DNA of 8,419 nucleotides, taken from positions 1-8,419 of the forward strand of contig NZ_JBHWOO010000069.1 in NCBI RefSeq assembly GCF_043424415.1. Reading direction: 5' to 3'. This stretch comes from Luteococcus sp043424415 (GTDB lineage: Bacteria; Actinomycetota; Actinomycetes; Propionibacteriales; Propionibacteriaceae). Both the position numbers and the translations under genes were made by a program. The notes under the pieces are model-generated. The model did no database searches. It saw nothing but the letters and a program-made list of their open reading frames with translations, and was not told where the DNA came from. Of this stretch, positions 1-7,297 are shown one piece after another. The first letter of the stretch is position 1. Each line of letters opens with the position of its first letter.

Positions 1-347
1 TCTCGGACGCACGCAGTGGACGGATGCTGGGCACGGTGGTGGCGGATCGGCGCAACCCGGATCGACCCGGACACGTCCGCCCGGAGGGGCGAGAGTTGGA
101 GCTGTCCTACGTCCTACTGCCCGACGCCTGGGGACGAGGCACCGCGGAGGCCGCGTGCCGGGAACTGCTGGCGCGAGTGGCGTCGGAGGTCCGAGGCGAC
201 GAACCCGTCCTGGTTGTCACCCAAACGTCGAATCAGAAGGCCCTGGCCCCGGCGGCACAGCTTGGATTCGTGGCCTGCGGGGAGTTCGTGGAATTCGGCT
301 CCGCCCAGCAATTGCTGACCGCATCTCTCACCACCTTTGACGCGTGA
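1..347 (+). CDS. GNAT-family N-acetyltransferase, C-terminal part (5' end outside window)
   Basis: The reading frame is open from base 3, so the gene begins upstream of the window. An ATG at 24 would leave only 107 residues, too short for a GNAT domain (usually 140-180). The visible part has GNAT motif A: a beta strand ELSYVLLPDAW followed by the acetyl-CoA pyrophosphate loop GRGTA and an alpha helix rich in Ala/Leu. Motif B follows: VLVVTQTSNQKALAPAAQLGF, where a Asn-rich turn and a final LGF are typical. These enzymes transfer acetyl from acetyl-CoA to an amine; the substrate cannot be told from this fragment. It converges on the minus-strand gene ending at 400, with 52 bases between the stops. 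The family call is firm and the function is open. Confidence 0.8.
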   Translation, partial: SDARSGRMLGTVVADRRNPDRPGHVRPEGRELELSYVLLPDAWGRGTAEAACRELLARVASEVRGDEPVLVVTQTSNQKALAPAAQLGFVACGEFVEFGSAQQLLTASLTTFDA

Positions 348-399
348 TCGTCGCGCAGCCATCTCGGCTGCAGAGCGGCACGGGCGTACCGGTTCCAGA

Positions 400-1584
400 T
401 CACACGCACCTCGGCGACGGTCCGAGCCGTGAGTGAGGCAGATCCGGGACGGCGCGAGCTCTGCCCGCTGGCACCGTCGGCGCCGCCGCGAGGCTCATCA
501 TGAGGTAGCTCGACTGCAGGGCCCGGTCAGCACCTCGCACCGTCGCACTACCCACCGCGGCCAGCTTCGCCAACACTGGTTCCGGGACGGTCACGTTCGC
601 GCGGCCCTCGAGGCGCTCGAGCTTGAGCCACGCGACCTGCAGCTCGGAACCGTTGGGCGGCAGTGCGGCCGCCAGTATCGTTGCCACCAGCTCCGCTGGC
701 GCCTTCAACGAACCGGGATGGACAGGCTGGCTGCTGACCGCGGCCACATGCCGCGTCACGCTCAGGGCCGTGACCGCAGCATCCCAGGACCGCGACTCAC
801 CACCACCAACGGGAACGCCACGGCTGGCGCGCATGAGCCGGGTGGTGGCAGCCATCAGCTCACGGTCGACCCGCTCCCCCGGCGACATCAGCTTGGCCCA
901 CTGCCGATGATGCTCACCCCACGCCCGCAAACTCCTGGCCAGCGCCGGCTTGATCGCGTCGCTGTAGTCTACGAGAGCTTCGCTGCTCCGGCTCGCATGG
1001 GCTTGGGCGATCGTGTCCACCGCGACCAGCACCGACCCCGCGGCCCGTGCCGTCACCAACTGCGTCATCACCGACGGCCGCTGAGCACAGCGATCCACAG
1101 CACGCGCCCACTCCATCACTGCCGTGCTGAACTCACTGACGACATCGGGACGATGCGTGTCCGGCGCGTTTCCGTGCAGAGCAGCGTCCAGGCCCAGTTC
1201 GACCGCGCGCACCGCCCCCAGCACCTCACCGTCCCCCGCCTTGGTTGCCACCCTCGACGTGGCGTGAGCCGTCAGGTACGCGACGTGCACCAGCTCACGC
1301 TCCACACCATGCCCGGGCCTGATCTGCCCGATGGCATCAGCCACCGCCACCACCGCAGGCGCCGGCGCCTCTGTCTTCCAGGAACGCGACCGCAGCACGT
1401 GGGTCAGCGCCGACGCCGACAACTCCAGGATCGACGCCGCCCCATCCGCGTCAAGTCCGGCTCGCTGCCTGGCAGCGTCCACGACGTAGGCCAAGCCCAT
1501 CACCGATGCCGCCACGTCACCGCGATCGTCGATGAGGAGGCGACGTGCCAGCCGGTCTGCCTCCGACGGCCTCAGCTCAGGCAC
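400..1584 (-). CDS. Hypothetical alanine-rich actinobacterial protein, 394 aa
   Basis: No family is recognised. The minus-strand frame is taken as real because it has strong G/C at third positions and a balanced composition, while the overlapping plus-strand frame (433-1644) is a low-complexity Arg/His/Pro string. The GTG at 1584 is chosen because GGGGAG lies 5 bases upstream; a GTG at 1608 would add eight residues (MRSGRGVP) but lacks such a site. The protein is mostly helical, with no signal peptide or clear membrane segment. It contains short amphipathic helices such as LGLDAALHG and ALARSLRAWGEHHRQW, and a polar Ala/Pro-rich C-terminus. Its start overlaps the end of the 113-residue gene upstream (stop at 1572), so the two are probably translationally coupled and may act together. 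Its role is unknown. Confidence 0.7.
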   Translation of the reverse strand: MPELRPSEADRLARRLLIDDRGDVAASVMGLAYVVDAARQRAGLDADGAASILELSASALTHVLRSRSWKTEAPAPAVVAVADAIGQIRPGHGVERELVHVAYLTAHATSRVATKAGDGEVLGAVRAVELGLDAALHGNAPDTHRPDVVSEFSTAVMEWARAVDRCAQRPSVMTQLVTARAAGSVLVAVDTIAQAHASRSSEALVDYSDAIKPALARSLRAWGEHHRQWAKLMSPGERVDRELMAATTRLMRASRGVPVGGGESRSWDAAVTALSVTRHVAAVSSQPVHPGSLKAPAELVATILAAALPPNGSELQVAWLKLERLEGRANVTVPEPVLAKLAAVGSATVRGADRALQSSYLMMSLAAAPTVPAGRARAVPDLPHSRLGPSPRCV

Positions 1585-1907
1585 CGGTACTCCCCGACCA
1601 GATCGCACACCAACGCGACCACCGCACTCGTCCCCACGGGATAGGCGCCAATCGCCACCCGACGCAGCTCCCGCTCAACCTCCTCCAACACCGCCAGGAC
1701 GCCGACCTGTTCGACCTCCACTGCGACGGGAACCACGTCCGGCTCCAACAACCCGGTGGCCAACCAGAGTGCCTCGTTCACCGCCGTGTCGAGCTGGAAC
1801 GCGGCCAGCTCCTCCAGATCCCACGTCGCCAACCGGGAACGCTCCGCCGCGGTCATCAACAACCCGACCACGCGTTCCAGGCTTCGCACACCCTCGGCTG
1901 TCACCAT
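1572..1907 (-). CDS. Small hypothetical protein, about 111 aa, coupled to the next gene
   Basis: No family is recognised. The product is an acidic, Leu/Val/Glu-rich, probably all-helical soluble protein (SLERVVGLLMTAAERSRL, DLEELAAFQLDTAVNEALWL). Four in-frame starts lie in a row: TTG 1913, GTG 1910, ATG 1907 and GTG 1904. GGAGGG sits upstream, 4 bases from the TTG, 7 from the GTG and 10 from the ATG. I list the ATG, but the true start could be up to two codons longer. The TGA at 1572-1574 lies inside the following gene, whose ribosome-binding site is within this coding sequence. This points to a two-gene operon. About 280 bases separate its start from the divergent kinase gene at 2188. Confidence 0.65.
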   Translation of the reverse strand: MVTAEGVRSLERVVGLLMTAAERSRLATWDLEELAAFQLDTAVNEALWLATGLLEPDVVPVAVEVEQVGVLAVLEEVERELRRVAIGAYPVGTSAVVALVCDLVGEYRCLS

Positions 1908-2187
1908 CACCAACGCTCCCTCCAGCCACGCCCACCACGGGCTGGCTCACTTCCCCCAACACCGCGCCGGGAGACCCGTGCCGATGGCCACAGAGGGGTG
2001 ACGACGTCCAGTGACGAACACCGGCGCTGCACGGCAGCAAGAGAAGCGACACCGACCTCCTCGATGAATCCGATATGAGGGGTGAGCTGAACCCTGGCCC
2101 TCACCTGACTGACAGCACGGCAACGCCAGCTGGATTCCCCACGAAAATCGCTGGCCCCCTTCAGCCCACGCGTGGAAACGTAACCCT
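1908..2187. other. Divergent intergenic region, no gene supported
   Basis: This 280-base spacer lies between two divergently transcribed units and should hold both promoters, but no convincing -35/-10 pair stands out. Frames on both strands give only Arg/Pro/Ser-rich shadows. One inverted repeat, GGTGAG (2081-2086) with CTCACC (2100-2105), has a 13-base spacer. It might be a regulator site or chance. It has no following T-run, so it is not an obvious intrinsic terminator. Confidence 0.35.
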
Positions 2188-3123
2188 GTGACCCCGGACC
2201 TGGCCGACACCGCGAACCGCACTCCTGACATCGACGTGGTGAGGCAGCTGGTTCGCGAACAAGCGCCCCAGCTGGCGCGGTTGCCCATCAGCCCCAGCCT
2301 GGATGCGGGGAGCAGCAACTCGGTCTTCCGGCTCGGCGACGACCTGGCAGTCCGCCTACCTCGCACCGACGACTATGTCGAAGCCATCGAGAACGAAGAG
2401 CTGTGGTTGCCGCGAGTCAGCCCAGCCACCAGCGCGCCGACGCCGGAGCTCATCGTGTTCGGGAAACCATCGCCCACGTTCAAACGTCCGTGGGCAATCG
2501 TGTCCTGGATCAGCGGCAATCGCCTCGGGGAACTGGGGCCCGCCGAGCAACACGTCCTGGCGCAGGACCTCGGAGCCTTCCTGCAGCAGCTCCATCGCGT
2601 GGATGTCGCCGGCATGCCCACCGGAGCCGAACGGTGGGGCTATCGCTGCGGTGAACCGGTCACAGACCAGAGCGATGCCTGGGCCGACGAGGCCGCCGAC
2701 GCGCTCCCTTATCTCTTCGACCCGGCTGCCGTGCGCGAAGCATGGCGCCGAGTCCGCAATGTTCGCCCGGCCACCACCACGCCATGCTTGGTGCACACCG
2801 ACCTATCCTCCGAAAATATCTTGGTCCACCCCGACGGACACCTGGCCGGCGTGATCGACTTCGGATCATGTGGCATCGGCGACCCCGCCATCGACATCCT
2901 CTACGCCTGGAGCTTCCTGGCCCCTCCAGCACGCCGAACATTGCGCGAGGCCGCAGGCGCTGACGAAACCACATGGCTCAGAGCCCGCGCCCACGCCTTC
3001 ACCGGCCCCGGCCTGCTCACCCTGAACGGTTACCGCACCACCATGCCCGAACGAACAGCCCGCCTCACCAGACTCGTGCGAGCCATCGCCGCCGAAGTCG
3101 ACGTCGACCTCGACCGACACTGA
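2188..3123 (+). CDS. Aminoglycoside-phosphotransferase-family kinase (APH fold), 311 aa
   Basis: This is a small-molecule kinase of the APH/choline-kinase fold. Visible parts in order: a glycine-rich nucleotide loop GSSNSVFRLG (41-50); the strand LAVRLPR (53-59), in which Arg56 sits where many kinases have the ATP-binding Lys; the hinge segment AIVSWISG (103-110); the catalytic loop LVHTDLSSENIL (201-212) with His203, Asp205 and Asn210; and the metal-binding DFG at 224-226 within IDFGSCGIGDPAIDI. The length is normal and no key catalytic residue is missing. The GTG at 2188 is the first start after an in-frame stop region, with only a weak GGAA upstream; a GTG at 2239 is an alternative but would shorten the N-terminal helix. 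In actinomycetes this family includes antibiotic-inactivating enzymes and many kinases of unknown substrate, so resistance cannot be asserted. It converges on the gene ending at 3189. Confidence 0.85.
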   Translation: MTPDLADTANRTPDIDVVRQLVREQAPQLARLPISPSLDAGSSNSVFRLGDDLAVRLPRTDDYVEAIENEELWLPRVSPATSAPTPELIVFGKPSPTFKRPWAIVSWISGNRLGELGPAEQHVLAQDLGAFLQQLHRVDVAGMPTGAERWGYRCGEPVTDQSDAWADEAADALPYLFDPAAVREAWRRVRNVRPATTTPCLVHTDLSSENILVHPDGHLAGVIDFGSCGIGDPAIDILYAWSFLAPPARRTLREAAGADETTWLRARAHAFTGPGLLTLNGYRTTMPERTARLTRLVRAIAAEVDVDLDRH

Positions 3124-3188
3124 CCACGCGTTCCCTCGCAGATCGCCTGAGCGACTCATTCGGTGGACGGTTCGTCACTGTCGTGAAG

Positions 3189-3617
3189 TCACTCGCCCGA
3201 CGTTCCGCCAGTCGCATCCTGGGATGGGCCAAGACGCCGCAGCCGGCCGACCTCTCGGACGCTGAGCCCGCCAGCGCACCACTCCGCCACCTGCGTCGCG
3301 GTCAGCCCGTGGACGGTCACCATCTCCTCGATCAAGGCGCCGGCGCGCGCCTCCGCCTCGGCCAACGCCTTGGCTCCGGTGCGCAGCTCCACCTGGACAC
3401 GCACGGCCAAGTCGGTCAGCGCCGATTCCCGTTCGCGCTGCTGCTGCAACCGGGCCACCCGAGCCTCATGAATCGCTCGCCTCGCAGCCACCCGTTCCTG
3501 CTGACGTCCCATCGACCTTCGCCCCTTCCAAACCACACTGACGAAGACCCAAGCGAACGCGACGCCCCCGGTGCCCACCAGCCGCCAGAACGAACCCTCG
3601 GGGAAACACGAGCCCAT
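3189..3617 (-). CDS. Membrane-anchored coiled-coil protein of unknown function, about 142 aa
   Basis: No named family is recognised. Starting at ATG 3617, the protein has a single hydrophobic helix (FWRLVGTGGVAFAWVFVSVVW, about residues 9-29) followed by KGRR as a positive-inside stop. Next is a highly charged helix with heptad-like spacing (about 36-95, RQQERVAARRAIHEARVARL), then a helix-turn-helix-like segment GLTATQVAEWCAGGLSVREV (about 104-123). A shorter start at ATG 3512 (107 aa, preceded by AAGG-type bases) would remove the membrane helix. I prefer 3617 because the 35 extra codons keep G/C third positions (about 28 of 34) and make a well-formed membrane segment; its ribosome-binding site is weak. 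It lies 55 bases after the 260-aa membrane protein and is likely cotranscribed with it. Confidence 0.6.
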   Translation of the reverse strand: MGSCFPEGSFWRLVGTGGVAFAWVFVSVVWKGRRSMGRQQERVAARRAIHEARVARLQQQRERESALTDLAVRVQVELRTGAKALAEAEARAGALIEEMVTVHGLTATQVAEWCAGGLSVREVGRLRRLGPSQDATGGTSGE

Positions 3618-3672
3618 CAAGCGCCACACACCTCTTGCACTCCGGCCTCCAGGCGAGCGCCACTGTTCACAG

Positions 3673-4455
3673 TTAACGTTGCAGTTGGGCAAGCCAGGTG
3701 TATGCCCATCCACCTGAAAAGAGGACGGCCAACACGGAGACGCAGATTCCCCAAGCGACCCAGCCCCGGCCCAGCGGCAGACTCAGGCGGCTCGCCACCG
3801 ACCGCCAGAATCGGTTTGGTCGAACTCCCTCTGCGGCGTATATCGCGGCCACAACGGACATCTGCCAGTGGACGGTACCGAGTGCGAGGATCACGTAGAG
3901 CGCACCGCCAAAGATTGTGTAGACGAGGTAATTGAATCCTTCGAACCCGGCGCCCCCGAGACGGAATTGACACACAGACAAGGCTGCGCGGGCGCTGCTT
4001 GGCGCAAACGGGGTTCGCCAAAGGAGCGCAGCTACCACGATGCCCAGAGCCCCGTAAAGAAACGGCAAAATGAGGCACATCCCCACCGTCCAGGTCCCGG
4101 CAATAATACGCCGGAACCAAGCGATGAGAGCGACGACGGAGGCAGCAAAGCCAACGCAGGCACCGAGGGTCGCCATGGAGACCAAGATCCAAGGCCGCCA
4201 CCTGACGTATAACGTGACGATCACGACTGCGGCGAAGGCCCATCCCCAGATTTCGTCCCCTGAGGCAGCCGATCGAGCTGCGGTGGCTCGTGGTCTGCGC
4301 TTCCGAGTTCCAGACTGGGCTGCCTCGCTGATCTCTTGAAGGCTGCGTCCATCCCGGGCTCCCTCAGTAATCCAGGACAAGGCTGGACCGACGATCCCGC
4401 CAAACACAGCGCCCAGCAGGGCGAAGACCAGCGTGATGGTGTCACTGGGGGTCAC
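3673..4455 (-). CDS. Multi-spanning integral membrane protein of unknown function, 260 aa
   Basis: No family is recognised. The GTG at 4455 is chosen because GGAG lies 5 bases upstream; the frame stays open to 4533, but the added residues look non-coding. Hydrophobic segments at about 7-29, 69-85, 89-113, 119-146, 174-195 and 231-250 suggest six or so transmembrane helices. A polar, strongly basic loop at 50-61 (TRKRRPRATAAR) probably faces the cytoplasm. There is no ATP-binding motif or recognised transporter signature. The start overlaps by 14 bases the end of the 49-aa ORF at 4442-4591, which suggests coupled translation. Base composition is intermediate (sampled lines 55-65% GC) between the flanking genes and the microcin-like locus. 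A membrane-level immunity or transport role is possible but unproven. Confidence 0.7.
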   Translation of the reverse strand: MTPSDTITLVFALLGAVFGGIVGPALSWITEGARDGRSLQEISEAAQSGTRKRRPRATAARSAASGDEIWGWAFAAVVIVTLYVRWRPWILVSMATLGACVGFAASVVALIAWFRRIIAGTWTVGMCLILPFLYGALGIVVAALLWRTPFAPSSARAALSVCQFRLGGAGFEGFNYLVYTIFGGALYVILALGTVHWQMSVVAAIYAAEGVRPNRFWRSVASRLSLPLGRGWVAWGICVSVLAVLFSGGWAYTWLAQLQR

Positions 4456-4591
4456 AACTGCTCCGTAGCTTCTGCATGGCCGCTGAAATGATGGCAGAGC
4501 AGACCGATCCAGCAAATAGTGCAGCAAAGTCAATTGCGTGGCTGTCGATGAAGCGAATCACTTCACTCGCCACTGATGAACAGTCATTCAA
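4442..4591 (-). CDS. 49-aa hydrophobic microprotein with TTG start
   Basis: This small ORF begins at TTG 4591, five bases after a perfect AGGAGG, the strongest ribosome-binding site on this strand. It reads to TGA at 4442-4444. The translation starts MNDCSSVASEVIRFIDSHAI, has a hydrophobic stretch at about 20-40 (IDFAALFAGSVCSAIISAAM) and ends in KLRSSCDPQ, so it looks like a single-pass small membrane protein. ATG codons near the same site (at 4600 and 4587) run into stops within a few codons, which leaves TTG as the only productive start. Its last 14 bases overlap the start of the 260-aa membrane protein. It could instead be a leader peptide controlling translation of that gene. No family is recognised. 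Confidence 0.6.
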   Translation of the reverse strand: MNDCSSVASEVIRFIDSHAIDFAALFAGSVCSAIISAAMQKLRSSCDPQ

Positions 4592-4655
4592 GGCATCCTC
4601 CTCTAAAACCATTTGCAAAGGTTGAAGTCACGAACAATACGAACGAGCAAAATCA

Positions 4656-4701
4656 GGGTGCCCATGCCACCCACGCAATCAGCGTTCGAGCCAGGCTCGA
4701 A
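4656..4701 (-). terminator. Two hairpins downstream of the exporter gene, possible operon terminator
   Basis: In the 146-base gap after the exporter stop, the minus-strand transcript meets a perfect 7-bp stem TTCGAGC/GCTCGAA with a 3-base loop (4685-4701). It then meets a 5-bp GGGTG/CACCC stem with a 7-base loop (4656-4672). After the second stem come three bases (TGA) and then TTTT. The offset T-run makes termination plausible but not certain. If it works, it would separate the microcin-like operon from the membrane-protein operon. The rest of the gap shows no gene. Confidence 0.4.
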
Positions 4702-4737
4702 TGACCTAGACGGACCACGAACAACCTTTCTCAAAAT

Positions 4738-6033
4738 CTACCAGGAGCCGCGATGAGCTCGACGCAAAACACTCCCGTGCTCATCCGAAACCATGCTCGC
4801 AACAGCTCCAAGAACCAAGCTGACCGCAACAATAAACCCGCCAATGATGACCCATTCGGGCGAATACCGGGAGATGAAGCGAGACACTACAAGCAAGGTA
4901 AACACTGCACCAACCCGCGACACCGAGGACCCCAGGGAAGTAAGTGTGCTGATATTCTTTTTGGACACGTATCTCCTATACTCTGAATTAGCATGATTCA
5001 CCAGAATCCAGAATATCCCGACAAATATCATGTAAGGAAAGAGACTCAGCCAGTTCTCAATTTGTGCGGCAGCCATCGCCAACAGGATCAAGAGCGGAGC
5101 GGCAATGAACACACGAACCCTCAAGCCACGAAACCCCCACGAGTCCGTCGAGAGGTGACTAACAAGAACCCCGATCATCTGGAATGCCGCATACAGTAGG
5201 CCGAGACGACCCACCGGAATTCTTTTGGCGATGAAGAATGCCTGCCAGAATTGGAAGTGGCACTGGAAGAACACTTGAGTTGCAAGTGAGAGCATCAAGA
5301 ACAGTTGCAACTCGGAACTCTTGGAAATTTCACGAAACCCATCAAACGCTTGATCTTTAACGGTACTCCAGCCCGCAGCCCCATTCGGAGGAGGCAAAGC
5401 GGCGCCCCCAGTTTCACCCGACGCACATTCTTCACTACAAACCTGGAAGTATCTTGCGATAGCCAAGGAGGCAACTATCGCCAATCCAATCGAAACGATG
5501 TAAATCGAGTATCCAATTTTTAGGTATAACCAAGAGCCAACGAGGGAAGCGGCCAGCATAGAGGCAAGCACAACTTGGTTGTCCCTCCGAACCAAACGAG
5601 ATACCTCAACCCGAGCATCATCGACACTATGGTCCTTCAAAGCATTTACTATATCGCTATCAATCGTGCCACTATCTAGGGCGCTTGAAACGGCGTACAG
5701 TACCCAGGCCAAGCACATCCAGCCCATCCCGTTGCCCAACATCGCCACCGCGAAGAAGCCTGCCAGAACTACCTTAGAATACAGGAAGAGCTTCTTGCGG
5801 CTGATCAAGTCAGCTAACACTCCGCTAGGAAATTCAACAACCAGGATGACACCGCTGTACACAGCCTGCAATATTGCAATATCGGAAAGCGACAATCCTT
5901 TTGCCATCAACAATGGGGTAAGAATCGCATGCGGAATAGCTTTAGCCGCCGAGAGCAGACCCTCCACTGTCAAAAATACAGCCACATTCCTGCGGAGCCA
6001 GCTGGGTGTCTTCTTCGTTCTTAAGTCAGTCAT
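4738..6033 (-). CDS. mccC: MFS exporter of the microcin C-like locus (MccC role), 431 aa
   Basis: This is a major facilitator superfamily transporter with about twelve hydrophobic segments in two halves, joined by a polar loop at about 197-240 (contains GETGGAALPPPNG). MFS motif A is clear after the second helix: FPSGVLADLISRKK (68-81), with Gly71, Asp75, Arg79 and Lys80. The first cytoplasmic residues are basic (TKK, RR), as expected. ATG 6033 is chosen because AAAGGA lies about 10 bases upstream; an in-frame GTG at 6069 has no ribosome-binding site. The gene lies 57 bases behind mccB on the same strand. By position it should pump the peptidyl-adenylate out, as MccC does in E. coli, and this also gives some self-protection. 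Sampled lines are as low as 42% GC. The superfamily is certain; the MccC role rests on gene context. Confidence 0.85.
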   Translation of the reverse strand: MTDLRTKKTPSWLRRNVAVFLTVEGLLSAAKAIPHAILTPLLMAKGLSLSDIAILQAVYSGVILVVEFPSGVLADLISRKKLFLYSKVVLAGFFAVAMLGNGMGWMCLAWVLYAVSSALDSGTIDSDIVNALKDHSVDDARVEVSRLVRRDNQVVLASMLAASLVGSWLYLKIGYSIYIVSIGLAIVASLAIARYFQVCSEECASGETGGAALPPPNGAAGWSTVKDQAFDGFREISKSSELQLFLMLSLATQVFFQCHFQFWQAFFIAKRIPVGRLGLLYAAFQMIGVLVSHLSTDSWGFRGLRVRVFIAAPLLILLAMAAAQIENWLSLFPYMIFVGIFWILVNHANSEYRRYVSKKNISTLTSLGSSVSRVGAVFTLLVVSRFISRYSPEWVIIGGFIVAVSLVLGAVASMVSDEHGSVLRRAHRGSW

Positions 6034-6090
6034 GCAATACGATTCCTTTGGCGAATACTGGGCCACCACAAGAGGCAGATATATTTAGCC

Positions 6091-7146
6091 CTATGATTCC
6101 TGCAGACGCGCGCAGAATGCACAGTTTGGATCCAACGAGAGCGCAATCTCATACTTATCAAAGTTGCGGGTATTGATTCCAACTCTTCTACCGAGCGACA
6201 TGACATTAGCATAATCTGACGCCGCCCATGACAAAACGTCGCTCATAGCCATGGCTGACGCGGTCGCATTGTTGACGTAGACAGAGGGAGCGGAGTAATT
6301 TCTATTAATTAGCTTTACATCGTCTGGTTGCTCGTTCGGAGAAAGGCCAAGCGAATCCCCTCCACAGAATGGACAAGCCCCACCTGCATCAGGAATCCAA
6401 AACGGTCCGATCGTTGCGATATCGTTTAGATATCCCACATTCAAAAAGGCGACACCGCGCGCCATACACGCGGCCGCCGTATCTTCTACAATGTTCTGGC
6501 TGTCGGCAGACACGATTACCAGCTTTTTACCCGGCGTCTCATCCAGTACGATCGCCAATGAATCGCTGCCAACTTTCGCTTCACGTGCCCTCATGTGGAG
6601 CACTGGAAACCTTTCGGCAAGACGCCTCTTGAGAGCCTCCACTTTGAGCTCTCCAAGATCATTCTGAGTAAAGAGAAACTGGCGGTTTAGATTGGACTCT
6701 TCGACGCGATCAAAATCCATCAGCACCATTTGATTTATTGGGAGCGACGCGAAAGCAAATGCAACGTTATTTCCAATGCCTCCAGAGCCGGCAATGATCA
6801 CGCTCGTAGATTCCAATGAACTCAGAGAATGATTCGAATCTGGTGTTACTATATCAAGATATAGCTTGTTCTTGAAGTATAGATCCTCGACGAGATCGTC
6901 ATGAGATTTTTCACCCTCCAGTAACATGCGGTGTTCCCGCAACCTGTCGAAGGCACTTGCAACCCGTTGGTCCTCTGACACGAAAGTCCCAGCGTCACCC
7001 TTTGACTTCCCACCTAGAAAGAATTTCAGCGTCCGGATGTAAGGTTGACATTCTTCAATAGGCACCTCGAATTGATCCACGCCAAATCCAAATACAGCCA
7101 CGTCTGAGAGCAACGTAGCGTGCGCAGTCTTTGCAGTGAAAATCAC
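6091..7146 (-). CDS. mccB: MccB-like peptide adenylyltransferase (E1/ThiF fold), 351 aa
   Basis: MccB activates the C-terminal Asn of a ribosomal heptapeptide with ATP and leaves AMP attached through a phosphoramidate bond. Here residues 1-110 form a divergent N-terminal domain like the peptide-clamp region of MccB. The adenylation domain follows: GSGGIG (120-125), VLMDFD (141-146) with Asp144/Asp146, the E1 signature SNLNRQ (151-156), Lys168 and VSAD (212-215). Two CxxC pairs (Cys258/261 and Cys342/345) should bind structural zinc. The blocks NVGYLNDIATIGP (236-248) and KLINRNYSAPSVYVNN (278-293) resemble the same regions of E. coli MccB, and the length (351) matches its 350. There is no rhodanese or ubiquitin-like partner, which argues against ThiF/MoeB. 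The start is GTG 7146 with AAGGA 8 bases upstream. It sits behind the mccA attenuator and ahead of the exporter. Confidence 0.92.
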   Translation of the reverse strand: MIFTAKTAHATLLSDVAVFGFGVDQFEVPIEECQPYIRTLKFFLGGKSKGDAGTFVSEDQRVASAFDRLREHRMLLEGEKSHDDLVEDLYFKNKLYLDIVTPDSNHSLSSLESTSVIIAGSGGIGNNVAFAFASLPINQMVLMDFDRVEESNLNRQFLFTQNDLGELKVEALKRRLAERFPVLHMRAREAKVGSDSLAIVLDETPGKKLVIVSADSQNIVEDTAAACMARGVAFLNVGYLNDIATIGPFWIPDAGGACPFCGGDSLGLSPNEQPDDVKLINRNYSAPSVYVNNATASAMAMSDVLSWAASDYANVMSLGRRVGINTRNFDKYEIALSLDPNCAFCARLQES

Positions 7147-7163
7147 GATATCTATCCTTTAGC

Positions 7164-7180
7164 GTTCCGCACCTCGGAAC
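7164..7180 (-). promoter_or_regulatory. Hairpin just upstream of the mccB ribosome-binding site
   Basis: GTTCCG and CGGAAC form a perfect 6-bp stem with a 5-base loop, ending about 7 bases before the AAGGA of mccB. The stem could limit ribosome access or stabilise the mccB message after termination read-through. This role is inferred from position only. Confidence 0.45.
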
Positions 7181-7197
7181 TGTTGGCCATTATCCAC

Positions 7198-7249
7198 AAA
7201 AGGGGAGGTGGCCAGCTAGCGGATTCTTAAGCTCGCCGCTGGCCACCCC
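7198..7249 (-). terminator. Intrinsic terminator/attenuator between mccA and mccB
   Basis: On the minus strand GGTGGCCAGC (7247-7238) pairs perfectly with GCTGGCCACC (7216-7207). Two further G-C pairs are possible across a single bulged base, and the stem is followed by CCCC and TTTT. The 21-base loop can form an alternative inner stem (AGCGG/CCGCT). This is the strongest hairpin in the window and lies between the peptide gene and its modifying enzyme. In the E. coli mcc operon, termination between mccA and mccB keeps peptide transcripts in large excess over enzyme transcripts, and partial read-through expresses the rest. The same logic is inferred here. Confidence 0.8.
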
Positions 7250-7261
7250 ATGCGATTACTA

Positions 7262-7285
7262 GCCATTTCCAATGGCGAAACCATT
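7262..7285 (-). promoter_or_regulatory. Mutually exclusive small hairpins in the mccA-mccB leader
   Basis: AATGG (7281-7285 on the minus strand) can pair with CCATT (7271-7275), giving a 5-base loop. The same segment, as GCCATT (7271-7276), can instead pair with AATGGC (7262-7267) around a 3-base loop. Only one can form at a time, so the pair could act as a folding switch ahead of the main terminator. The sequence shows the pairing; the switching is inference. Confidence 0.35.
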
Positions 7286-7297
7286 CAAAGGCTTTCA

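Noticed and set aside
1..347. GNAT protein as an MccE-like immunity acetyltransferase
   Set aside because: It lies more than 4 kb from the cluster, on the other strand, in high-GC sequence, and has no MccE-specific feature visible.
433..1644. Long plus-strand ORF of 403 codons
   Set aside because: Its translation is a low-complexity Arg/His/Gln/Pro string, typical of the antisense frame of a high-GC gene. The minus-strand frame has proper codon bias and a ribosome-binding site.
2188..3123. APH-family kinase as self-resistance for the microcin-like product
   Set aside because: Known microcin C immunity uses acetylation, peptidase cleavage or hydrolysis, not phosphorylation. The gene is on the other strand and separated by an unrelated operon.
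2973..3935. Plus-strand ORF of 320 codons across the kinase end and the downstream operon
   Set aside because: It overlaps three better-supported genes and has Arg/Pro/His-rich shadow composition.
6091..7146. Housekeeping ThiF/MoeB/sulfur-carrier activation
   Set aside because: There is no sulfur-carrier gene or rhodanese domain nearby. The N-terminal domain, length, zinc pairs and KLIN block fit MccB, and a heptapeptide gene with terminal Asn precedes it.
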